From: Candidatus Magasanikiibacteriota bacterium
GTDB lineage: Bacteria > Patescibacteriota > Patescibacteriia > Magasanikbacterales > GWA2-37-8
Length of the DNA: 49,402 nt
Assembly (NCBI GenBank): GCA_030650025.1
Contig: JAUSEN010000025.1
Coordinates: forward strand, 64,601-114,002
Direction: 5' to 3'
The stretch's first letter is position 1, and each line of letters starts with the position of its first letter. Both the position numbers and the translations under genes were made by a program. Of the stretch, positions 1 through 7,921 are shown piece after piece. The notes below the pieces were generated by a model. It did no database searches, was not told the origin of the DNA, and worked only from the letters and a program-made list of their open reading frames with translations.

Positions 1-1
1 C

Positions 2-727
2 TATTTTGACGCGCGCCAGATTGCGGACATTATTAATGTTTCACCGGATCAGGATATCGCAATCTTAAAAATGCATAACCCGCTTGGCAAAGCCCTGCCT
101 TATATTAATATTGCTACGGCCGCGAGTTCTAACCTAACGCTCGGCAATAAAATAACTACTTATGGCTACCCGGCTCGATTTGGCACTACCCTTACCTACA
201 CCAGCGGCGATTTTAGCGGGACTGTCCCCGGGTTTCTTAAAACCACGGCCATTATAGAACATGGTAACTCGGGCGGCGGCGCGTATTTGCAAAATGGCAC
301 GTTTGTGGGTATGCCGACCGCCGTTATTAAAGGCGAGCTAAATGCCATGGGGTATGTTTTAGCTATCGATAATATTAATGCCTGGATAAATAATAAACCG
401 CTCGCCTATAACCCCAGTACCGACAATAACTACTCGCGCGTGCGCCAGATACTAGAGAGTTACAGCACAAAAAAACTACCGTCCTTAAAACTGGCAATTA
501 TCACCAAACCGCCCTCGGCGCCGGCCAAAAACAGCAAAACTAAAATTGCTACTCCAGACAAAGTAGAACCAATTAAACAAGCCTCCGAAGAGCAGAAGGT
601 CCAGGCGGAAAAATTCCCCGGCAGTGAGAAGAGCCAGGCCATTGCCAGCCCGACGACTGAAACTACCCCTAAAGAATCCTGGTTCAAACGCTTAATTCGC
701 TGGGTAAGAGGTTTGGTTAAGAAGTAA
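2..727 (+). CDS. Trypsin-like (S1) serine protease, 5'-truncated by the window edge
   Basis: Frame is open from base 2 (YFDARQIADIINVSPDQDIAILKM...). DIAIL Asp motif and HGNSGGG Ser motif; C-terminal basic/TM-like tail WFKRLIRWVRGLVKK. Confidence 0.8.
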   Translation, partial: YFDARQIADIINVSPDQDIAILKMHNPLGKALPYINIATAASSNLTLGNKITTYGYPARFGTTLTYTSGDFSGTVPGFLKTTAIIEHGNSGGGAYLQNGTFVGMPTAVIKGELNAMGYVLAIDNINAWINNKPLAYNPSTDNNYSRVRQILESYSTKKLPSLKLAIITKPPSAPAKNSKTKIATPDKVEPIKQASEEQKVQAEKFPGSEKSQAIASPTTETTPKESWFKRLIRWVRGLVKK

Positions 728-781
728 AAGCGGTAATAATGAAGTTATTAATAATTACTTAAAAAGTGGTGCATTGATAAT

Positions 782-2137
782 ATGAGCATCCGTCCCCGTG
801 ACCGTATTTTTTCCGAAAGCCGACTGTCTAGCTTGGTGGAGCAGATAGTTGCCAGACTAGAAGAATCTGGGTCGCCAGAAAATTCTTTGGCCGAGCTCAC
901 TCCTCAAGTATTACGGAAAACTTACTCCAGCGTCTACGCGCGAATCATCGCGATTTTACCAACCAAACCGGTTGGGGAAAGGCAAGAGCGCGACTGGGGA
1001 ATTTTTTATCAGGCGCTGGCGGCCAAGCACCCGGCCTGGGCCAAGCGCTGGGTTACTCCCGAACGCCAGCGCGAGCGGGCAATTAGCGCGCAGACGGCCA
1101 AGGTAGTAGCGCTATTGCGGCAACGGCAGTGGTCGCAACAACCGCTTAGCCCTTCGGTGTTACGCGAAATTTTTGGCAACTACCAGCATCTCTCCCGGCT
1201 CCTGCCGGCGACTGGTGCTAAAGGGCGGGAGCGGGACTGGTCCCCGGTAGTGGCCCAGCTTGAAGAATTTGCGCCGCTGTGGGTGAATAGGCAACGCCGC
1301 CAAGAGCAATCGCTGGCCGTGGTTGTAGGAGAACTCGCCACCTGGCTGACTGGGCGACCCCCGGAAGATATTACTCCGCGCCTACTGCAGACCAAAAATC
1401 AAAAACTTTATAACAAGGTTAGTAACCTGGCGCACGCTGCGGACACTGGCTGGGACATTATTATTAACCACCCATTATTTCCCAAAGAGTGGCGTGGGTG
1501 GTGGCACAGCAAACGCTCCGGCCATTTTATCCCGGCCGATATTGTCGCGGCGCGGGAGGCCTTAGCTCGCGAGCGCCCGGCAGAGTTTGGCCCGGTCTGG
1601 CTAGAGGAACATTTGGGCCGGGCGGCTTACGATCGCGTTCTTCGCCGCTTGCCGGATGTTTCCGGGGTTTCGGATTGGCGGGCGTGGTTAGAGGCCTTGG
1701 ATGAGGGGCAACCGGACGATCAGCGCTGGCGCGGCCACTGGCAGACTCATCGACTGGGGCAAGGGGCACAGCGTGACGTGGAAAGACTGTTGACAGAACA
1801 TCGAGATAGCCTCTATACGATGGTAGTGACGGAGACGGACGATGACTCGGCGCGCCGCGACGCTACTATCCAAGCATTTATCAATTTGGCCCAGCTAGGC
1901 AATAACGAAGCCGTCCGAACATTGCGCCGCCTGCTTAATGAGTTGATCCGGGGCTGGCTGAACAAAGATAAAGCGTTACTTTGTTATCAAGAGAGCCCAG
2001 AAGATTTGGATCAGGTATTTGAACACTCCGTGGCGACTTTTAGCCAGACGCGTGACGGCAGTTTCGTAAACTACCTAAAGCGACAACTGCGACTGATATC
2101 CCAAGTAGGGCACGGGCGTACCGGCTCCCTGCTATGA
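782..2137 (+). CDS. Hypothetical protein with ~4 divergent repeats and a sigma-70 region 2-like C-terminus
   Basis: 451-aa ORF; recurring LxPxxL..Y..v...LP...(E)RDW...L....P.W..R pattern; C-terminal EDLDQVFEHSVATFSQTRDGSFVNYLKRQLR. Confidence 0.75.
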   Translation: MSIRPRDRIFSESRLSSLVEQIVARLEESGSPENSLAELTPQVLRKTYSSVYARIIAILPTKPVGERQERDWGIFYQALAAKHPAWAKRWVTPERQRERAISAQTAKVVALLRQRQWSQQPLSPSVLREIFGNYQHLSRLLPATGAKGRERDWSPVVAQLEEFAPLWVNRQRRQEQSLAVVVGELATWLTGRPPEDITPRLLQTKNQKLYNKVSNLAHAADTGWDIIINHPLFPKEWRGWWHSKRSGHFIPADIVAAREALARERPAEFGPVWLEEHLGRAAYDRVLRRLPDVSGVSDWRAWLEALDEGQPDDQRWRGHWQTHRLGQGAQRDVERLLTEHRDSLYTMVVTETDDDSARRDATIQAFINLAQLGNNEAVRTLRRLLNELIRGWLNKDKALLCYQESPEDLDQVFEHSVATFSQTRDGSFVNYLKRQLRLISQVGHGRTGSLL

Positions 2138-2154
2138 GTTAAAAAAATACCACA

Positions 2155-2188
2155 AACATCACTCGCCTACTGCGAGCGGTGTTTTTTT
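2155..2188 (+). terminator. Rho-independent terminator
   Basis: aacatcactcgc-ctact-gcgagcggtgtt followed by a T run. Confidence 0.8.
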
Positions 2189-2305
2189 ATTAATTGCGTG
2201 GTGCCAAAATTTTCACAATTTGACACCGCGTCCTTGACAAATCCTAAAAAAGGGTCATACTACCTACATACTATATACCAATTTGAACTCATTAACTTCT
2301 GTGAT

Positions 2306-2455
2306 ATGAAAGAGCGAATTTGCGAGCATTGCGACGCGATTAACGAAATCGAGTTTACCCTGCGGGCGGGCAACACTAGCGCCATCACTATACGCTGCAA
2401 AGGCTGTAAACGTCTCTTGCAGATTGAAGGCGAGAAGGAAGAGGCGAGAGTTTAA
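2306..2455 (+). CDS. Small zinc-ribbon-like protein
   Basis: ATG at 2306 gives MKERICEHCDAINEIEFTLRAGNTSAITIRCKGCKRLLQIEGEKEEARV with two CxxC knuckles; stop abuts the next ATG. Confidence 0.65.
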   Translation: MKERICEHCDAINEIEFTLRAGNTSAITIRCKGCKRLLQIEGEKEEARV

Positions 2456-2456
2456 T

Positions 2457-3194
2457 ATGCTTTTATTGATTGCGGCCAGCCTCTTAATATCTCTGATCTC
2501 GTTTGCCGGGGCAGTGTTGTTTTTTTCTAAAAAAAGCTTAACCGCGGGCTTTATGGCCTACTTGGTTAGCTTCTCCGCAGGGGTCATGCTCGCGGCCGCC
2601 TTTTTAGATCTCTTGCCAGAAGCCATGGAAGCGGCCGGAGAGAACCCCGCGGGTGTGTTACCGCTAGTACTGGTTGGCGTAGTATTTTTCTTCTTTTTGG
2701 AAAGATTTTTGCTGTGGTTCCACCATCATCATAGTGAACACAATATCCACCCCACGACGCACCTAATTTTAGTGGGGGACGGTTTTCATAATTTTATAGA
2801 CGGCGTGGCCCTAGCGGCGGCGTTTGCGGTTAGCATCGAACTTGGGCTCGTTACCACGCTCGCGATTGCGGCGCACGAAATCCCTCAAGAATTAGCGGAC
2901 TTAAGCGTTTTGATCCACGGCGGTTTAAGCCGGCAAAAAGCCCTGTGGTATAATTTTGTATCTGGGCTGCCGGCTCTGCTCGGGGCAGTACTAGCCTACT
3001 TCTTTTTTTCTCGGCTAACTGGCGCTCTGCCCCCTCTTTTGGCCTTTACCGCGGGCATGTTTATATATATTGCCTGCGCCGACCTGATCCCGGATTTGCA
3101 TACGGAATTTAAGAAGGAAAAACGCTGGATTTATTCCGTGCCCTTTTTGCTGGGCATTGCCCTCATAGGCTTACTGGTAAATTGGCTCGAATAA
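2457..3194 (+). CDS. ZIP family metal transporter
   Basis: Polytopic protein with HHHHSEHN loop, HNFIDGVALAAAF and AIAAHEIPQELAD motifs typical of ZIP transporters. Confidence 0.9.
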   Translation: MLLLIAASLLISLISFAGAVLFFSKKSLTAGFMAYLVSFSAGVMLAAAFLDLLPEAMEAAGENPAGVLPLVLVGVVFFFFLERFLLWFHHHHSEHNIHPTTHLILVGDGFHNFIDGVALAAAFAVSIELGLVTTLAIAAHEIPQELADLSVLIHGGLSRQKALWYNFVSGLPALLGAVLAYFFFSRLTGALPPLLAFTAGMFIYIACADLIPDLHTEFKKEKRWIYSVPFLLGIALIGLLVNWLE

Positions 3195-3201
3195 AATTTT
3201 A

Positions 3202-3230
3202 AATAGCACCGCTGTGGTGCTATTTTTTTA
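3202..3230 (+). terminator. Rho-independent terminator
   Basis: aatagcacc-gctgt-ggtgctatt followed by T run. Confidence 0.8.
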
Positions 3231-3393
3231 TTTGGCGAAGCTGTTTAAGCTCGGCTGATAAATTTTTAATAATCTTGGCCTGCTCATCGGCCTCAAGGCC
3301 AGGAAAAAGTTTAAGCCAAAATTCCAACTCGTTTTTATCTTCTCCTAAACTGATTAATTCGTCTATTAGTTTTTTAAATTCAGCGGGGGTCAT
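3220..3393 (-). CDS. Small hypothetical protein (57 aa), missing from the ORF track
   Basis: Reverse strand reads MTPAEFKKLIDELISLGEDKNELEFWLKLFPGLEADEQAKIIKNLSAELKQLRQIKK*. Confidence 0.6.
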   Translation of the reverse strand: MTPAEFKKLIDELISLGEDKNELEFWLKLFPGLEADEQAKIIKNLSAELKQLRQIKK

Positions 3394-3399
3394 AGTAAT

Positions 3400-3942
3400 T
3401 TAATCTAATTTAGCTGGAGAAAGTTTGGCCAGCGCGTTTTTGAATACCACGGCAAAAACGCCAGCTAGAATATCGCGCTTGTCCGTGACAAAATCCGCCA
3501 AGACATTAATAAAATACCCCAGACGCGGATTTTTGACAGATGACAATCGGGCAAATTCTTTGAGGATGGCGGGAATTTGGTCTAACTTAGTGAGAACACT
3601 AGAAATTACTTCACCAATGGCCGCGTTAGCGTAATCCCCTTTTATCAAAAGGCCAAGGACAATAACACCAGTCGCGGAAGCGAGCAAATAATTTAACCGC
3701 TCCCCGCCAGTCAATTGCTTGCTTCCCTCCCGGCCCAGGACAGCGCCGCGGATCATTTTAACATCACCGACAAAAGGAACACTGTTTAAAAGCTTGGTAA
3801 GAGCCGGGGTGTCAATTATTTTAGCGAACCGAGCAACAATAAAACGCTGGAACAAACCTTCGCGCCCGGCGCGCGCCTGTTCCATTACTTCCTGTCTTCT
3901 GGTCTCGACCAGAGCTTCCCTTGGTTCGGCAGATTCTGGCAT
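3400..3942 (-). CDS. Hypothetical protein
   Basis: 180-aa ORF with intact start and stop, same strand as neighbours. Confidence 0.6.
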   Translation of the reverse strand: MPESAEPREALVETRRQEVMEQARAGREGLFQRFIVARFAKIIDTPALTKLLNSVPFVGDVKMIRGAVLGREGSKQLTGGERLNYLLASATGVIVLGLLIKGDYANAAIGEVISSVLTKLDQIPAILKEFARLSSVKNPRLGYFINVLADFVTDKRDILAGVFAVVFKNALAKLSPAKLD

Positions 3943-3952
3943 AAAAATTTAT

Positions 3953-4714
3953 TTATTTTTCGGTGATAACGACGCTCTTAACTACCGTGGGGGCAACTGG
4001 CGTAGAAGGCTCACCACTAGTGCCTGATTTCACTTCGCTGGTGGCAATTTTATCCACTACTTCGAGACCCTTAATTACCTGACCAAAAATTGTGTAGTTT
4101 TTGGGAAGCGGATAATCCGCGTGCATAATAAAAAATTGGCTGCCGTTGGTGTTTGGGCCGGCATTGGCCATGGCGACAGTGCCGCGGGTGTACTCGCCGG
4201 TAAACAGCTCATCGTCAAAGCGGTAACCCGGGCCGCCGGTGCCATCACCCTCTGGGTCCCCGCCTTGAATCATAAAGCCTTTAAGGACACGGTGGAAAAT
4301 AGTATTATCGTAAAAATTTTTCCGCGCTAAATCCACAAAGTTTTTTACAGTATTAGGCGTTTGGCCAAAATTTAAAGCAATCTCAATATCGCCGGCCGAG
4401 GTTTTCAAGAGTGCGGTGTAATGTTTTTTAGCGTCGAATTCCATAGGTTTATTAGTGTTAGCAGTGGTTGAATTAGATGTTTCTGAAGGCAGGTTCGATG
4501 GTGGAACATCCTCATTTTTTAAAGCCGTATTAGTTGAGGCTTGGTTTGATATTTTATCTAAATCAGAGATAAGTTTTTGATCGTCGAGCGTGCTGTTGAT
4601 GGTCGGTTTAGTTTCGTAGGGAGTGGGGCTGCTGCCCGGGAGGGCGCACCCAGCGCCGAGGAGCAAACTAGCGACGCTTAGACCCAAAAGGGCAAGACGA
4701 AAATTTTTAAGCAT
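3953..4714 (-). CDS. Cyclophilin-type peptidyl-prolyl cis-trans isomerase, lipoprotein
   Basis: Lipobox LLLGAGC; FHRVLKGFMIQGGDPEGDGTGGPGYRFDDE, GTVAMANAGPNTNGSQFFI and YTIFGQVIKGLEVVDKI motifs. Confidence 0.93.
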   Translation of the reverse strand: MLKNFRLALLGLSVASLLLGAGCALPGSSPTPYETKPTINSTLDDQKLISDLDKISNQASTNTALKNEDVPPSNLPSETSNSTTANTNKPMEFDAKKHYTALLKTSAGDIEIALNFGQTPNTVKNFVDLARKNFYDNTIFHRVLKGFMIQGGDPEGDGTGGPGYRFDDELFTGEYTRGTVAMANAGPNTNGSQFFIMHADYPLPKNYTIFGQVIKGLEVVDKIATSEVKSGTSGEPSTPVAPTVVKSVVITEK

Positions 4715-4734
4715 AAAAGTTATAATTTTGTTTC

Positions 4735-6438
4735 TTACATCTCCTCCACTGTTTTGATGCCGAGAAGATAGAGTGAGCGCTCGGCCACGGCTAAAATCTG
4801 GCGCAAGAGGTTAAGGCGAAAATTTTTAGTGGCGCCGGCTGATTTTAAGACTGGGCAAGCTTCGTAAAAACTCGTAAACTTTTGCGCCAAGCTATAAAGG
4901 TAATGGGCCACGAGCGATGGATCCTGGCGCGCGGCGGCGGCACTAACAGTATCTTGGAATTGATCGAGGTGCAAGAGTACAGTGGCTTCCTCGGGCATGA
5001 CTTCGGCAGGAATTTGTTCGGCCGAAGCGGGGCCGGGTTCTTTTTTGAGAATACTCTTAATACGCGCGCCCATATATAGAAGATAGGCGCCCGAGTCGCC
5101 GCTAGTTGCCACTGACGATTTAATATCAAAGGCAATGTCGTTCTCGGTAGAAGTGCGCAAAAAAGCGTACTTGATCGCGGCGATCGCGACGCGTTCGGCA
5201 ACTTCGTCTTTATTCGCCACATCACTCGCGCTCATGTTTTCTAAAACAACGGCTTTAACTTCTGCAATCATCTCTTCGGCTAAAATTACCTGGCCAGTAC
5301 GGCTACTCATCTTGCCGCTTTTAAGGTGCACCCAACCATAGTCCACATGATGCTCGCGTCCCGCTGATTCTGGAAAAGTAAACTCCAGCGCCTTAAAGAC
5401 CACTTTAAAATATTCGAGCTGTTCTTTGCCCACCACATGGTAAATTCGCGCGGGGTGAAATTCGTTAAATTGCTTTTCGGCTAACGCCAAGTCCTTAGCT
5501 TCATAGGTGGGTAAGTCCTTGGAGTTTAAAAACACGCGCTCGTGCAAACCGTATTTAGAGCCTTCGAAAATAACAGCGCCATCGCTGGCTTTAAAGACAC
5601 CGTTCGCCATATTATTTTTGACGATCTCGCGGCCGCGCTCAAAAACTTCGGATTCAAAATACAGCCGGTCGAAGTGCGTGCTAAGACGCTTATAAATATT
5701 ATTCTCAAAATAACTTAAGCTCCAAGAACGAGTTAATTTATAGAGCGCAGTGATAGCGGTGTCTCCTGAATAAATTTTTTCGTTTATTGCCATGACTTTA
5801 GCTTTAGTGTCATCGTTCTCTTCGTAGGCGCTACTGCCGCTGGCATAAGCCTGCCCTAAAAACTTGGCTTGCTCGGCTGAAGTCGCGGTGGTTAGAGATT
5901 TTATAATAGTTTCGTAATTAGGAGTACTAAAAATACCGTAAAAACACTTGGCAATATGCAGGCCAACATCGCCTTGATAGTTAGCCCGCACCACCGCGTG
6001 GCCGACGTGCTCTAAAAGTCGCACTAAACTCTCGCCGGTAATAATGTTGCGCAAATGGCCGATGTGAAAAGCTTTGTGCGTGTTGGGGTGAGCGAACTCG
6101 ACCATGATCTTTTCTTTAGAGTCTTCAAACGCGGGGTCGCATATATTCTCGCCAAAGGTAGAGACCAGCGTAGCCACAGCGTGGCTATTTAAGAAAAAAT
6201 TTACGTAGGGGCCGACGGCTTTGGCTGAGGCAATAAGCGGCTCGCCTTGTTTATTTATTTGCTCGGCAATCTGCTTAGCTACCGTAGCCGGGTTTTGCGC
6301 CTTAGCTTTGGCCAAAGCAAAACAAGGGAAAGACAAATCTCCGAGTGCCGCTTGAGGCGGCACAGAAAATTCGGTGTCTCTGCCAGCGCCGAGCGGAGCC
6401 AAAATTTCTAAAATTTTGTTTCTAATTTGCGAATTCAT
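4735..6438 (-). CDS. argS: Arginyl-tRNA synthetase
   Basis: AHPNTHKAFHIGHLRNIITG, SSRTGQVI, C-terminal DALR-like anticodon domain; start placed at the internal ATG (MNSQIRNKILEIL). Confidence 0.93.
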   Translation of the reverse strand: MNSQIRNKILEILAPLGAGRDTEFSVPPQAALGDLSFPCFALAKAKAQNPATVAKQIAEQINKQGEPLIASAKAVGPYVNFFLNSHAVATLVSTFGENICDPAFEDSKEKIMVEFAHPNTHKAFHIGHLRNIITGESLVRLLEHVGHAVVRANYQGDVGLHIAKCFYGIFSTPNYETIIKSLTTATSAEQAKFLGQAYASGSSAYEENDDTKAKVMAINEKIYSGDTAITALYKLTRSWSLSYFENNIYKRLSTHFDRLYFESEVFERGREIVKNNMANGVFKASDGAVIFEGSKYGLHERVFLNSKDLPTYEAKDLALAEKQFNEFHPARIYHVVGKEQLEYFKVVFKALEFTFPESAGREHHVDYGWVHLKSGKMSSRTGQVILAEEMIAEVKAVVLENMSASDVANKDEVAERVAIAAIKYAFLRTSTENDIAFDIKSSVATSGDSGAYLLYMGARIKSILKKEPGPASAEQIPAEVMPEEATVLLHLDQFQDTVSAAAARQDPSLVAHYLYSLAQKFTSFYEACPVLKSAGATKNFRLNLLRQILAVAERSLYLLGIKTVEEM

Positions 6439-6490
6439 ACCTGCCCAGTATAACGAAAATCGCGAGTTTTGGCAATAATCAACACGTTGT

Positions 6491-6514
6491 AGGGGCATGA
6501 TATATCATGCCCCT
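6491..6514. repeat. Perfect 24-bp palindrome (GTAGGG-type palindromic element)
   Basis: AGGGGCATGATATATCATGCCCCT equals its own reverse complement. Confidence 0.85.
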
Positions 6515-6658
6515 GCTACTCAATTCTTTCGCTTATAAATTTCGGCCGTTAATAAAAACAATCCCTCTCCCGGGATTATTTTTCCTTCCTTGTGTATTAT
6601 TATACCACGAATCGCTTGATAATAATTTTTCTTGGCTCGCAACCCTGTGGATAACTTC

Positions 6659-6724
6659 ACCCTGTTAAATGCCCCGACGTTTCGTCGGGGCAATCCCGAC
6701 TGCGTCGGGATTATTTAACAGGGT
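6659..6724. repeat. Compound palindrome: outer stem enclosing two hairpins (three-way junction)
   Basis: ACCCTGTTAAA...TTTAACAGGGT encloses TGCCCCGACG-TTT-CGTCGGGGCA and ATCCCGAC-TGC-GTCGGGAT. Confidence 0.85.
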
Positions 6725-6727
6725 AAA

Positions 6728-7909
6728 CTAAATAATCTTAACAAAAAATCGCTTGCCTTTTTGAATAATATCGCCTGGTTTTAATTTAAGGTCAGAATCA
6801 GCAACAACCTGATCGTTTACTTTAACGCCTTTTTGTTCTATTGCGCGGCGCGCTTCGCTTTTACTAGAAACGATCTTGGCCTCCACTAGAGTTGTTACTA
6901 AGTCATAGCGAGAGGGTTTGAGGTTAGGAATATCATCTGGCTTGGCTTTATTACGAAACATCGCAACAAAATTATGCTCGGCTTGGCCGGCTATTTTTTC
7001 GTTATGATAAAAACTGGTTAGTTCGTACGCTAACTTCATTTTAATATCGCGGGGATTAGCGCCTTGTTTTAAGGCGTGAGCGTATTCGTTAATCATCGTC
7101 AGCGGGACGCGGGTCGCAAGTGTAAAATATTTAATAATTACATCATCGGGCACAGTCATACACTTACCATACATGTCCTCGGGCGTATCATTAAAATTAA
7201 TCGTATTGCCCCAGCTTGAGCTCATCTTGCGGCCATCGGTGCCTTCGAGCAGAGGACCCATGACGATATTTTGCGAGACTTGTTTGTAAGCAGGCTGCAT
7301 TGTGCGGCCAGCGAGTAAATTAAAGCGCTGGTCAGTACCCCCAATTTCGACGTCAGCTTTGACCGCCACAGAATCATAACCCTGCATCAGCGGGTACATA
7401 GCCTCACGCAAAGACACTCTGGTGCCGACGTTGAGACGTTTTTTAATATTTTCGCGCATGATAAAGTCATGCAAAGAAAATTGATCGGCCTGCCACTCTA
7501 ATTCGCCCGATGATAATTTGTTATGCCACTCGCTGTTGTAGCGCACTTCGCATTTTTTAATATCAATAATTTTACCGGCTTGTTCGACGTACGCTTTCAT
7601 GTTTTTCTTAACTTGCTCATGCGTTAACATGGGCCTCTCACTATCTTTATCCGAAGTGTCGCCAATCACTCCCGTGGCATCACCCACGATAAATACTAAT
7701 TGGTGGCCCAATTCTTGAAAGTCGCGCATTTTGAGGAGCGGGATCGAGCGACCAATGTGGAGGTTTGGGCTGGTCGGGTCAATGCCAAGTTTAACACGCA
7801 ATTTCTTCCCGCTTAATAATTTTTTTTCTAAATCGGCTTTAACGATTACTTCATCAACGCCGCGATTTAGGAGTTCTTGAATTTTTTTGGGGTCAGTTTG
7901 AGTGGTCAT
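6728..7909 (-). CDS. tyrS: Tyrosyl-tRNA synthetase
   Basis: LGIDPTSPNLHIGRSIPLLKMRDFQELGH, GRKMSSSWGN, C-terminal S4 domain. Confidence 0.95.
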   Translation of the reverse strand: MTTQTDPKKIQELLNRGVDEVIVKADLEKKLLSGKKLRVKLGIDPTSPNLHIGRSIPLLKMRDFQELGHQLVFIVGDATGVIGDTSDKDSERPMLTHEQVKKNMKAYVEQAGKIIDIKKCEVRYNSEWHNKLSSGELEWQADQFSLHDFIMRENIKKRLNVGTRVSLREAMYPLMQGYDSVAVKADVEIGGTDQRFNLLAGRTMQPAYKQVSQNIVMGPLLEGTDGRKMSSSWGNTINFNDTPEDMYGKCMTVPDDVIIKYFTLATRVPLTMINEYAHALKQGANPRDIKMKLAYELTSFYHNEKIAGQAEHNFVAMFRNKAKPDDIPNLKPSRYDLVTTLVEAKIVSSKSEARRAIEQKGVKVNDQVVADSDLKLKPGDIIQKGKRFFVKII

Positions 7910-7921
7910 AAATTAAATAAA

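Noticed and set aside
460-1873. Antisense/overlapping ORFs at 460..687, 1180..1395, 1489..1704, 1527..1769, 1688..1873
   Set aside because: Contained within better-supported ORFs on the + strand; no motifs.
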